Positions 20,447 to 30,334 of a DNA stretch of 64,000 nt are shown here, piece by piece. Location of the stretch: assembly GCA_009760855.2 (NCBI GenBank), contig WPIO01000054.1, positions 2,302,001 through 2,366,000 of the forward strand. The letters are read 5' to 3'. Position 1 is the stretch's first letter. Every line of letters begins with the position of its first letter. This DNA is from Cristatella mucedo. Taxonomy: Eukaryota; Bryozoa; Phylactolaemata; Cristatellidae. Position numbers and translations under genes: made by a program. The notes below the pieces were generated by a model. That model searched no databases, had not been told where the DNA came from, and was given only the letters and a program-made list of their open reading frames with translations.

Positions 20447-21649
20447 TCAAGTGTTTTCTTCTCTGGATGGCTGTGGCACGCGAGTGGTCATCGGATTTGA
20501 CGCGCCAGTAGTCATTAATGCGATATTGTCTTCGAGCGACTGAATTTCGAGCTTTCCTGCAGACGTCGCAATCGTGCTACTCTCTCGTTGCACTGCTCGG
20601 CTACGAGGTTGATCGCGTCCATCGAACGAACCACCTGACAATACCGACAGAGCCCTGTGAATTCCGGCTGCTCCCGAGTGCAAGAGCTCTCCTAGTGCCT
20701 TTCTATACTTCACAGACACGGCCAGGTAGACTGCAAAGGTGAGCGAGCTGCCCAAATACATCAGCAGGCGAGATATGGTCCACGCTACTTGCAAAGCCTC
20801 GTACGAGGCCTCGTCGAGGTTCTCCCAGTCGCCGACCGCAATAGGTAACGTCGTGACGACAAATATTCCGTTCAGAATGACCATCATAACCGTTACGGGT
20901 GTGGCTTTCCGTACATTTGCACTGTCTTTGAGATGAGGATGGCACAGCGAGTAAAGCGTGAAGCCATTGCACGGCAGCATTACGGCTACTGGCAAGACTA
21001 CGTATATAATGCTGTGGGCATAGCGCCATTTATGGAAAAGACTTTGGTTGACGACTTCGCAGCCACCATTGTCGTCCGCGAAGCCGTGCGCCGTATAGGG
21101 AATGACATTGACGCCGAGTAGAATTCCAACGATAACAGCGGTTGCTATGACGTTGTTTAGCCTGGTGAACCAAAATCTGTACTTGTGGGGCCTGGTAACA
21201 GTGCACAATCGTTCAACGGACACACAAGCTTCCATCCAAGAATAGAGTTGAAGCGAAAAGTAGATTGATGCGTAATACAGCTGACATCCCGCCTCCGTCG
21301 TCTCGCCTTGGAGGAACACGTTGTGGCAGGATTGATGTTTAACAATGGTTGAAAGTAGGCCAGCATACAAAGCAATCAGCCCAGAAAGAGACATCGTTAG
21401 CAAAAATATTGATAAGGGCAACTTGCGCATGCTTCTTTTTACCAGAAGCACGATAACTGAGAGCAAGTGTCCAACGGTACCGAAGATAAGGATCGGGTAT
21501 CCTAAATATACCCACAGCGACGTCAAAAGAAAATCGTGGTCATTGTAGCCGTCGCAATATTCGAGTGGGTGAACTGCAGAAGCGGAATGGCTCAACTGGG
21601 ACTCGTTCGCACGGTTTATCTCTCTGGTTTCATTTACTGGGTAGTCCAT
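20447..21649 (-). CDS. Class A GPCR, lineage-specific paralog 2
   Basis: A 400-residue seven-transmembrane receptor, probably on the cell surface and G-protein coupled. The N-terminus has NET and NES glycosylation sequons (residues 6 and 14) and Cys32. TM1 is about 44-70, TM2 78-100, TM3 122-145, TM4 165-186, TM5 211-235, TM6 251-272 and TM7 288-311. Cys122 (TM3) and Cys197 (ECL2) are the expected disulfide; Cys108 and Cys32 are a conserved extra pair. The cytoplasmic TM3 motif is ERL (146-148), followed by CTVTRPHKYRFWFTR. His61 replaces Asn1.50, Gly90 replaces Asp2.50, TTLP is found at TM6 without Trp, and TFAVY (304-308) replaces NPxxY. The C-terminal tail from about 325 is Ser/Thr/Arg-rich, a plausible phosphorylation region. 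The ATG has a good context (GGAACATGG). It is very similar to receptor 1 from TM1 to helix 8 and diverges at both ends. The ligand is unknown. Confidence 0.94.
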   Translation of the reverse strand: MDYPVNETREINRANESQLSHSASAVHPLEYCDGYNDHDFLLTSLWVYLGYPILIFGTVGHLLSVIVLLVKRSMRKLPLSIFLLTMSLSGLIALYAGLLSTIVKHQSCHNVFLQGETTEAGCQLYYASIYFSLQLYSWMEACVSVERLCTVTRPHKYRFWFTRLNNVIATAVIVGILLGVNVIPYTAHGFADDNGGCEVVNQSLFHKWRYAHSIIYVVLPVAVMLPCNGFTLYSLCHPHLKDSANVRKATPVTVMMVILNGIFVVTTLPIAVGDWENLDEASYEALQVAWTISRLLMYLGSSLTFAVYLAVSVKYRKALGELLHSGAAGIHRALSVLSGGSFDGRDQPRSRAVQRESSTIATSAGKLEIQSLEDNIALMTTGASNPMTTRVPQPSREENT

Positions 21650-21670
21650 GTTCCTTTCGGCGGCTTCTTT

Positions 21671-21683
21671 CTAGAAGTAAATT
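21671..21683 (-). promoter_or_regulatory. Putative 3' splice acceptor before receptor 2 ATG
   Basis: The minus strand reads AATTTACTTCTAG, then 21 bases to the ATG. Position and type match the acceptors before receptors 1 and 3, supporting a shared 5'UTR intron. Confidence 0.5.
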
Positions 21684-21820
21684 AGCAAGAAAGTACTGAA
21701 GCCGCTGCTTTAAGCTTAAGTAGCTCCGTGAGAGTAAACTAGACACAATCTGCTGATTGTCTAAGGGGAGCTTGAGCAAATTGACTTTCGGAGTGACTGC
21801 TCGAAAAAAGTGTGGAAACG

Positions 21821-22008
21821 TCATAGCAACACTGATCAACAACGCCAAGTAACACTGATCAACAACGTCATAGCAACACTGATCAACAACGTCATAGCAA
21901 CACTGATCAACAATGTCATAGCTGACCTGATCAACAACGCCATAGCAACACTGATCAACAACGTCATAGCAACACTGATCAACAATGTCATAGCTGACCT
22001 GATCATAG
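21821..22008 (+). repeat. 24-bp minisatellite upstream of receptor 2
   Basis: About seven to eight units of ACACTGATCAACAACGTCAT plus 'agca', with a variant unit type (gctgacctgatcaacaac). Each unit contains palindromic TGATCA. The length is a multiple of three, so it opens repeated frames (TLINNVIA on one strand). These are not evidence of a protein. It begins about 170 bp upstream of the receptor 2 ATG, in its promoter or first intron. Confidence 0.95.
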
Positions 22009-22065
22009 GGTCAGTGAAGCAGACAATGTGCCGGTCAATGGACTTCTCTTCCGTCGAAGTCAAAT

Positions 22066-22162
22066 AACCGTGCAAAGTCAAATTTAAAGCGCCTAGAGAG
22101 AGATTAAGTTCTCTGAGGGCGCTTTATCAAGTGAATTATTATTATTATTGTTATTATTAAAG
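22066..22162 (+). mobile_element. LINE-A tail fragment
   Basis: An almost intact tail hairpin (gcgcctagagagagattaag then ttctctgagggcgc) followed by tttatcaagtgaatta and (ATT)n. Extremely 5' truncated. Confidence 0.85.
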
Positions 22163-23160
22163 TCATCAGACGATGCCCCAGAGACGAATTCAATGCAGGG
22201 GTGTGATATCGCAGTGTGAAAAATTAGCAGTGTAAAAGCAGGACTATATTCACTTATGTATTAGGAACCACAGTAGAACACATTATTCTTTCAAAGAGCA
22301 CAAATTTGACGGCACCTCTTTGAAAGGAGCATTATTATTTGGGCAACGATGTCATAAAATATGAGTTTCAATGGAGAAATCCTCTCACTCTCACCTCACC
22401 TTAGTCGCAAATTGAAGGGAATACTCAAGAGATTCTGATATCCGCATAGTTTCTATAAACGCTGTGAAATAAACTTCTACGCATGTAACTTAACCATCTC
22501 ATCAGTAGCAGTTTGCTAAGAGCGCGTGGTCAGACGTCCTATGTTAGTAGTAATTGTCGCATTAGAAGTAGTGTAGACAAAGGCTAAGGCTGACTTGCAT
22601 GAAATTGCTGCAACCAGCTAAAAGATGAACTAAGCGTCGAAAAGAATTCTTAGACTGTTTTTAGACCAGTTTTCACGAGCTTCAAAAATGAAGAAAAATG
22701 TTTAGTGAATTATTTATTTTCTAAGCACATGCAGGCAAACAATAGCACAACTCCATTTTTAACGGCTGATAACTAAGCTTACGGAAAAATGTTCAGATTG
22801 CGATGATCAATATAACATTTTTACAAACATAGATAGTAAAAGCAAATTATTTCTGACCACGCATGCTTTGCTAGGGCCAGCCATCAGTGGTATTCCCTAG
22901 CAACACAAACATCAAATGAGATTATGTTCACCAGCAGCTGTAGTAAGTAAGGAGCTACAGCGTGAGATCTTGTGGCTACACGAATTGCCGAGCATCGCAC
23001 CAGCAGACCTGCGGCAATGTTCAGTCGAGACTATATCTGCAAGGACTAAAGATACTTTCCGATCGGCAAATCGACCAGTCGATTTGAAAATATAAATATA
23101 AAAATCTAACGGCCGACCAAGCAATGTACAGAGCAACGGTGATAATCATCAAGAGGTGAA
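22163..23160. other. Spacer, no recognised gene
   Basis: About 1 kb of moderately AT-rich DNA without domains, SINE heads or LINE tails. Confidence 0.4.
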
Positions 23161-23330
23161 CAAATCAGCAAGGATACAGATACAATAGACATGTAGAGAC
23201 AGATATAGATAGAGATACATCATATATCAATAGAGATATATGGAGAGATAGAGACACGTATATAGAGATACATCATATATAGATAGAGATACGCATATAT
23301 ATAGAGATATATGTATAAATAGATAGAGTG
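23161..23330 (+). repeat. GATA/ATAGAGATA-rich imperfect repeat
   Basis: Repeated 'atagagatacatcatatata' and 'atagagatatat' modules, an imperfect tandem array of about 40-60 bp units. Confidence 0.7.
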
Positions 23331-23440
23331 ACATCAATGGCTGATCGAACAATGCAGGGAGCATAGCTGCAAATAAAACCCGGAGGCCACCACAGTGAAC
23401 CACTAGCTGCCGGCTTGCCATTTAGTCCAAGAGTCGGAAG

Positions 23441-23654
<214 letters not shown>

Positions 23655-24181
23655 GGTTTCGTCGCTCACTTTTAGGTGACTTCATTCTTTCGCTCCAGCC
23701 TATCTCTCAGATCTACTCCCCCACCAGGCCTACCCACCAAGCATCGTACCACCCGCTTTTCGGAATCCTACAGTCTACCGATAACTCGTACAAACCTCAA
23801 ATCCTTTGGAGACCTTGCATTTAGTTCGTATGCTCCCAAAGCCTGGAACTCCTTCCCGACTTGGGTCAGAATATCCCCTGACTTGACCACATTTAAAAAG
23901 AACTTAAAAACACTTATTTAGGACAGCATTTAGTGAGTCCCTGTGATTCGTCCTTCATGTGCTTATGCGTGCTGACACTGTGCATGCTGCCACTAACCAC
24001 ATTTGCATGCTGACCCTGTGCACGTCAACCCTAACCATGTTATTCATGTTGTTTATCAAGCATGATATTACTCACCATTCAATTGCATTTCCCTTTGCAG
24101 CAAATGTACAGCGCCTAGAAAGAGATTGAGTTCACTGAGGGCGCTTTATCAAGTGCATTAATATTATTATTATTATTACAA
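23655..24181 (+). mobile_element. LINE-A 3' fragment with complete tail
   Basis: It encodes the C-terminal end of the L2-type polyprotein (FGDLAFSSYAPKAWNSFP, TFKKNLK). The 3'UTR signature follows (gctgacactgtgcatgctgc, accatgttattcatgttg), then the tail hairpin and (ATT)n. It is inserted beside the microsatellite. Confidence 0.9.
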
Positions 24182-24722
24182 TGTATCCGACCTTTCGGTC
24201 GGCGGCCCCGGCATGTTCTTTATATGCATTCAGCCAGCACCTCTTAGTGCGGATCTCTCAAATTAAAAATCGCAGAATACATCACGAGAATGAAAGCCTG
24301 GTTAGTTTAAACGTGTCGTTGATGAGTGGTTGCTGAAAATCTTGGGCCAAGAGGTAACCACTGCCTTTTTATTCAGAAGCTCCACGTCACTTCCACTTTA
24401 TGACAGCACTGAAGATGAGGCTGCAGCAAATTTCAGCGTCTGCTCCCGCCGCAGCTGCCGAAAGTACCGGAAGTGGCTGAGGACTCTCCTTGCCACCGTC
24501 GACTGCTTACCACACCCAACCTTCGTAAAGCAAAGAGCTGGATGCCAGGGACTCTGAATCTGGCGACAGTGACTTCAGTCTTACGGAGAGAACCACGACA
24601 AATTTTTGGAAGCCCTTGCTGCATCAATGAATCCAAAGAGTGCCCAGCTTCGCAGCCAGACTGCGAGCAGGGTTCTTCTCATGGCGGCAAAGGTACAGGA
24701 TAAGGTCAGGGTCAAGATTAAT
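24182..24722. other. Spacer, no recognised gene
   Basis: Overlapping frames occur at 24330-24700 on both strands but no domain was recognised. A small inverted pair, cctttcggtcgg, lies at 24190. Confidence 0.35.
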
Positions 24723-24812
24723 GGATTCGCCGAGTATCGGCGTGCGATTGAATTCTCTGAGGGCGCTTTATCAAGTGCATTATTATTATCATTATTATTA
24801 TAATATCGTTTA
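24723..24812 (+). mobile_element. LINE-A tail fragment
   Basis: The right half of the tail hairpin (attgaattctctgagggcgc, then tttatcaagtgcatta) and (ATT)n. First of four LINE-A 3' pieces in a row. Confidence 0.75.
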
Positions 24813-25150
24813 GCTGTACCTCGTTCGAACCGCAAATCCTTTGGAGACCGCATGCTTTTAGTTCGCATGCTCCCTAAGCCTGGAACTCACTCTTGACTAA
24901 TATCGCAACATACTCTCGCTTGACAACATTTAGGAAGAAGCAACAAACGCACCTGATTTTGAAAACACTTAGTTGGTTATCGTAGTTTGTAGCGCACTTG
25001 TGCATGCTGAAACTGTTCATTCTGCAACTGACCACATTTAGATGCTGATACTATTTCCTTTGCAGCAAATGTAAGGCACCTAGATAGAGATTGACCTCTC
25101 TGAGGGCTCTTTATCAAGTGTGTTATCATTATTGTGATTATATTACTGTG
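24813..25150 (+). mobile_element. LINE-A 3' fragment
   Basis: C-terminal coding remnant (aaatcctttggagaccgcat, aagcctggaactcactc), 3'UTR, and tail (gcacctagatagagattgac, ctctctgagggctc). It starts directly after the (ATT)n of the previous fragment. Confidence 0.8.
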
Positions 25151-25292
25151 CGAGTCACACTAACCATGGTTTACTTGTTGACATTGTGCCTGTTTCCTTA
25201 ACCGCTTGGTCGTGCTTCCTTTACAGCACAAGTGCATAGCCTAGAAATAGATTAAGTTCTCTGCGGGCACTACATAAAATGTATTAAGATTA
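25151..25292 (+). mobile_element. LINE-A 3'UTR/tail fragment
   Basis: 'cactaaccatggtttacttg' through tagcctagaaatagattaag and ttctctgcgggcac. Third piece in the tandem cluster. Confidence 0.7.
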
Positions 25293-25527
25293 TAAATGGG
25301 ATGCAGTTCCTTAGCTGTTTCGCGTCGAGGCGCTTGCTTCACTCGTACGTTTGTCACGTGCCGGCAGGGATTGGTACAGAATGGTGCAGCAGCTTTTCCT
25401 GTTGGTAAAGGATACTTGATAGAATCCACTGCAGCGTATCTGTAGAGTTATTTTTATGAATATGGAAATAGTTTCCATTAATATCATCCTGCCTGGTCCT
25501 ATTTCTAATTAGGGCGTGCGATAGCAA
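25293..25527. other. Spacer
   Basis: Nothing recognised. Confidence 0.3.
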
Positions 25528-25765
25528 TAATGGCCCTGTGGCATGCTGCCACTAACCACACTTGCATGCTGAACCTGTCCATGTCACCCCTAACCATGTT
25601 GTCCATCTTGTTTATTCAGCATACTACCACTCACCGTTCAATCGTGCTTCCTTTGCACCAAATGTAGGGCACCTAGAAAGAGATACTGGAAAGAATGGCG
25701 CCTAGATAGAGTTTTCTGATAGCCCTTTATCAAGCGTATTATTGTTATTACTATAAAAACCTCGC
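25528..25765 (+). mobile_element. LINE-A 3'UTR/tail fragment with internal duplication
   Basis: 'ggcatgctgccactaaccac', then two partial tails (gcacctagaaagagatactg and ggcgcctagatagagttttc) and 'ctttatcaagcgtattattg'. The left half of the hairpin is duplicated. Confidence 0.75.
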
Positions 25766-25899
25766 TGAAGCCTGGGTAAAATTCAATGTTTACCAAAAAG
25801 GATTGACCCCCGCATCCGCACGTATATTTGCTTGTGCTGTTACGAGCAAGAGTTTCCTGTACCCGCGTTGTGGCTGTGCTGCCTGCAGTGAGCATTAGG

Positions 25900-26200
25900 T
25901 GGCCCATGCATTCAATATATTCGATAAAACAAATGCGAGTTTATTAATAATTATACTATGCATAATTTAAATAATCTAATAACTATTTTTATAATATACT
26001 GTTTTTAAATAGTACATGGAATTATATAAATACAAATATGTATATATGCATATAATTAATTAAGCGTTAATATTATAACAACATTATAGTTATATAATTA
26101 TAATAAATATTATAATTATATAATTATAATAAATTATATTGTAATATGAAGTATTTAAATTTTATGTGCTATATAATACATATATATATATAATACATTC
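25900..26200. repeat. AT-rich low-complexity tract
   Basis: TATAATTATAATAA-type repeats with many short inverted repeats. Confidence 0.8.
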
Positions 26201-27109
26201 AATGAAAGGTAACAGGAGTAAGTGGGAAGCTTCGGATAGTCGGGAGGGCAAGGTCAAGACCGCGAGCGTTCTGGAAGTAGCTTCGCTTGACTGTGGCAGA
26301 GGAGCTGCCGTAAACGGCAGCAGGAAAGAACACCTTGTGGAGGCGACGACTGCTTTCTCACCAAATCTCTTTAAGCAAAGGACCGGGGACAGCTTTTTCC
26401 CAAGAGTCCGCAGAGTACCCGAGGGTTGCGAGGCGGGTGAGTCTGCGGGTGCAGCCAGGTTCGGCCAAGTGTGCGTTAGCCAAGGCGCGAGTGGACTCCG
26501 AGCAACGACAAAAACCGGAGCTGGGTCAGTGCATTCTGGTAGATAGCTAGCTAGCCAGCAAGATCGCAGCGCCTGCAGTTCTGTGCCCACAGTCGGCGAC
26601 CCGCTCCCAGCTCCTAATCCTATCGCTTCAAGCTAAGAACTTACAGAAAGTGCGATTCCTCCAGCTTCTCTCTCCAGCCGTCGTCCTCAGTGAGCTCGGT
26701 CGGTTTAGTAGGCTTAACTGGCGACGACCTCAACCTCGGGCAACCGGTACCGACTTGAAAAGCTGCTTGTCGGCAAACCGTTTAGATAAATGCGCGAGTA
26801 AGCCGCTGGCAATAAGCCGCCGGCCGTGGAGGTTGCGGAATCCCGTACACGTAGGCTGGCTGGAATGTGCTGGTTGGCCAACGTGGCCTGCCACCAGCGG
26901 CCCTCCGTATGTACGGTGGAACTAGTCGGCTGTAGCTGACGGCTGAGAGAACTGTAGCTTCGCTCAGCTAACAGCTCGCTGTTCACCGGAGCATAGCTTA
27001 GAGAGCGGAAACGTTAAAGCATCAATTACCAGCGGCGATTTGCATTCATGCTTCAATTGACTGCTGAAAGGCTGTCAAAAAGTGATCGCAATACCTTCTA
27101 TTTATAGTT
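26201..27109. other. Spacer, GC-moderate, no recognised gene
   Basis: Overlapping frames on both strands at 26160-26990 (up to about 140 codons) have no recognisable domain. A G/C-rich segment at 26640-26930 could hold an exon but gives no supporting signal. Confidence 0.3.
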
Positions 27110-27240
27110 TGACCTCTCCGATTTCTCGCCATTCGATCGTGCTTCATTTGCAGAACATGTAAAGTTCTTAAAAAGAGACTGAGCTATCTGATGGCGCTAT
27201 ATCAAATGCAGTGCTATTATTATTGTTACTGTTATTTCTT
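27110..27240 (+). mobile_element. LINE-A tail fragment, decayed
   Basis: 'tcgccattcgatcgtgcttc', then 'gttcttaaaaagagactgag', ctatctgatggcgctatatc and an (ATT)-rich end. Confidence 0.7.
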
Positions 27241-27241
27241 T

Positions 27242-27274
27242 CAGCAGCTGCCGAGCCTGGCTCGGTCGCTGCTG
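27242..27274. repeat. Near-perfect short palindrome
   Basis: CAGCAGC..CCGAGCC pairs with GGCTCGG..GCTGCTG across a 1-base centre, with one 2x2 mismatch. Confidence 0.85.
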
Positions 27275-27489
27275 AATGACGCTCTTACCCAAAGGGGCAT
27301 CGATCTGCGATGCCCCCTACCTTTGCCTCGGAATGTCATCTAGCAGGAAATGACGATCTGCCATCGGTCGATGAGCTACTTCCCCCTCATGAGTGTCCGT
27401 CTAATATGCAAGAAGATTTGCAGCTGCAAGTTTTCCGAAATCACGGGTCTTGCCTGCCGGCCTGGCCTCCTAAAAAAAAAAAAAAATCC

Positions 27490-27648
27490 TAGCTGCTTAG
27501 GCAGCCTCTTTTTTGTATAGTGACAGAAGAGCCTTTACGGCTATCACCACCGCTTGCAGTGGCGATAAAGGATCGCCCACCACAGGAATCGAACCCACGA
27601 CCTTGGAACCGAGGTCATGAAAGCAACCGCCTTACCTAGTGTGCCATA
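27490..27648 (-). mobile_element. SINE-B copy
   Basis: On the minus strand: tRNA-like head to 'ggtaaggcggttgctttcat', gtcgtgggttcgattcctgt, ggtgggcgatcctttatcgc, 'agccgtaaaggctcttctgt' and GAGGCTGCCTAAGCAGCT (terminal hairpin). A nearly identical neighbour lies at 27773. Confidence 0.9.
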
Positions 27649-27772
27649 CACAGACGTCTTGCGGGTCATTCCCCAATATGAAAATCGCGTTGCTCCGCCT
27701 AAATCTTTCGGTTTCGTCTCAGCCGCCAGCCTACCACCGTCGTGTTGGACCATTGATTTTGTACTGCATACA

Positions 27773-27936
27773 TAGCTGATTTAGCAGCCTCTTTTTGAAT
27801 AGCGATAGAAGAGCCTTTACGGCTATCGCCGCCGCTAGCTGCGGCAATAAAGGATCGTCCACTGCAGAATTCGAACCGGTGACCTCGGGACCGAGGTAGT
27901 CAAAAGCAACCACCTTACCTAGTGAGCCATCGCGGC
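27773..27936 (-). mobile_element. SINE-B copy
   Basis: Same strand and layout as the previous copy: B-box region gtcaccggttcgaattctgc, cctttattgccgcagctagc, 'agccgtaaaggctcttctat' and terminal GAGGCTGCTAAATCAGCT. Confidence 0.9.
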
Positions 27937-28359
27937 GTAGCAATTGGATAGTTAGTCAATCTCTGACTATTCTGCTAGTTCTTTGCGAGTCCATTGTCGT
28001 TCGCGTTAGGTGAGCATTCGCCAGCGAGCGAGTACGCTCTCGTTCTGCCCATATCTAAGCTTGACCAGTTCCTTAGCGAAAAGGCCTTGAACTCTCCCAC
28101 TAAGGCAAACGGAATCGAGGAGAGAGTTGCAAACCCGCAGGAAGTACGCTCAGTCCACTTCCCCGCAAAGTCAGTGAGCACGCGCTGACTCACAGATTTA
28201 GCGGCTCCCCCATTGACCTCTCGATTGCCATCGGGGCCGGTAGCCATTGGCAACAATTGCTCGCCAGCCCCGCCCACCCAGATTGTCTCGTTCTAGCCAT
28301 AGACGTTGTCTCGGATCCAATCAGTGCTGGCACCATATCTCCTGTTGAATATGTGTGTA
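27937..28359. other. Spacer, no recognised gene
   Basis: Open frames on both strands at about 27975-28280 lack domains. Confidence 0.3.
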
Positions 28360-28570
28360 ATGTATGTGTCATGTTCCAAAGAGTGACCTTTCGTTAGACA
28401 ACTTGGGCCACACAGGCCCCACAGTCAAGTCTGCCTGCTTTCAGCTGCTTAACGCGGCCAAAGATTCAGGATCGCTTAGACAGGGAAACAACATCCAAAT
28501 TGGTTCACGAATGGGCGACATCCCATCATCCCGCTTAGACATCAGTAACCTCCTGCTTGCGGGTCTCCCT
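28360..28570 (+). mobile_element. LINE-A internal fragment, plus orientation
   Basis: It encodes SDLSLDNLGH, TVKSACFQLLNAAKD and LDISNLLLAGLP, the post-RT domain of LINE-A, frameshifted. It abuts an oppositely oriented upstream fragment of the same element. Confidence 0.8.
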
Positions 28571-28790
28571 ATAAACGGCCTTTGCTATAAACGCAGACAG
28601 GAAGGATCTTGCTCGTCAGGTTTGAGGTCTCAATATAAGAGTTCAGATGGTCTGTCACAACTTGTTCTAGTATCTTTGAAAGCAACGAGAGACGGAAGAC
28701 AGGACGGAATCTGCTCAAGTTCCCTTGGTCTAGCGTGGCTTTTTTATTTAGTGGTTTAACAACAGCCTTTTTTAACCTTGGCACGCTACG
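28571..28790 (-). mobile_element. LINE-A RT N-terminal fragment, minus orientation
   Basis: The minus strand encodes LKKAVVKPLNKKATLDQGNL, RPVFRLSLLSKILEQVV and DHLNSYIETSNLTSK, matching the fingers region of the long LINE-A at 32040-31840. Together with 28360-28570 it forms a convergent junction. Confidence 0.85.
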
Positions 28791-29267
28791 ACACGATCAC
28801 AGCAGCAACGACGCCCTGGCCGCAGCTTCACTGGCATTTGTATCACGAATGACGGGTGACGATTGTCATCATAGCTAGCCTTGCGTTTGATGGCTCGAGG
28901 GCGATAGAACACAAGCCTCTATAGGCCTTTCGTCACAGTAAAACTGTTGGTTATCGGCGTGACTCTGCCTTCCCGTTATTTATTTAGGGCAGCAGCCCCC
29001 CCCCCCGTTGTGAAAGTGCATCACCAGTGATTTCGCGTTTCCGAATATTAGCCGCGGCAGGTGAGCGTATTTTTTCATCTCGGAAAATGGAGATGCGGGC
29101 CGTTACTTTGTTCTGGCGTCGGAAAGAGAAGCTTGCAGCAACAGATGGAGGGAGCTCTTTGGGCTAAGCCGCCATTCAATTCCCTGACTTTCCTGCTTTT
29201 TTACTCGATTTCCAGGATAAAATCAACGCTGGCAATTTGAGCGCTTAAAGCCAGGACGCACAGTTAC
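28791..29267. other. Spacer, no recognised gene
   Basis: A C10 run occurs at about 28998; otherwise nothing recognised. Confidence 0.35.
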
Positions 29268-29402
29268 TGTGAGTACAGGTGCATCCCTGTGCATACATGT
29301 GCGTACCTGCAAGAACAGATGTGTACGTGTAGGTACAGTTACCTGTATGGGTATACCTGTGTGCACAGGTGTGTATCTGTACGCTGCAGGTGTGTACCTG
29401 CA
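29268..29402 (+). repeat. Minisatellite of ACAGGTGTGTACCTG type
   Basis: Imperfect tandem units of about 16-22 bp with repeated CAGGTG, ACCTGT and GTACCTG. Many units are partly palindromic (acctgtgtgcacaggt). CAGGTG/CACCTG is the E2-box core. Confidence 0.85.
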
Positions 29403-30334
29403 GCGCTAGCAAGAGCGGAAGTATTTGACTGGGGGCTTCCGGTAGCCTTTCAGAAACCGTTCCGAGATCAGATCAGACTAAGATATACATACAGATTAGG
29501 AAGAAGTGCGGGTAGGTTAAGCAAACCACCGAAGACGTATGAATAACCGAGGGCAAGTGGAAGCGATTGCTGCACAGAATCTATATTAACAATCATAATG
29601 CGCTTGTAGAGCGTCCTCCGAGAACGTAATCTACTTCTAGGTACGTTACATAAGCTGCAAAGGAAGTGCGTTCGAATTTCTTTTTTAGCTTTTTAGCATG
29701 AGCATTGTTAACAAAGCATGTCATGATTAGATTTGAAATGCACAGAATCAACATGTAAATATGGCTAGCGGCAACTAAATCGTCCAATGCCTTAGCGAGG
29801 ATAGGATCGTCCAGTTGGCAGTCTCCGTCCACCTGGCGTCCACCTTGGCGAGGATAGGATCGTCCACGTGGCAGTCACGTGTCGATCGCTCATGGCCGCC
29901 TGAAGCGCATGCTTCAGCTAGAGACATGCGACTCCGACCGCAATTCGTTCGATTGATATATCTCTTTGGTTTCGCTTTGTAGGACTTCAGTTTCCGGCCG
30001 ACGGCGATGGGTACCTAGAAGAAACTACTGCAACTGCAGTGGTGAACTTGTGCAGAAAAATCAGGGCAAAAGAATATGGTTGGCAACGTTAAAGATGACT
30101 TCGGGCTGAAAATAAATTTTAGAGGAGCCGATCGAATAGTGGGATTTTATAAGCGGATTTTTGTTCGCTTTTGCTAATGTGGAAATGGAGATTTACCAAC
30201 CTAATGGAAACTGGTACTACTGTCCAAGCCGAGTGGTGAACGAATAAGTTCTTCTAGTGAACCAAAAGGCATTACGGATGTTTCAAAGAAGAGAGAATAA
30301 ACGCCCAATTTTCCAGAGTTGACTCGCAGTAAGG
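29403..30334. other. Spacer, no recognised gene
   Basis: A short duplicate, gcgaggataggatcgtccag versus gcgaggataggatcgtccac, occurs at 29796 and 29850 (54 bp apart). No coding domain. Confidence 0.35.

Noticed and set aside
21810-22067. Repeat protein TLINNVIA
   Set aside because: A 24-bp minisatellite is a multiple of three, so a repeated frame is automatic on both strands.
23161-23330. CRISPR-like array
   Set aside because: Repeats are imperfect microsatellite modules without unique spacers, and the genome is eukaryotic.
28360-28790. Twin-primed 5' inversion of LINE-A
   Set aside because: The order of sense and inverted parts is the reverse of what twin priming gives on either strand.
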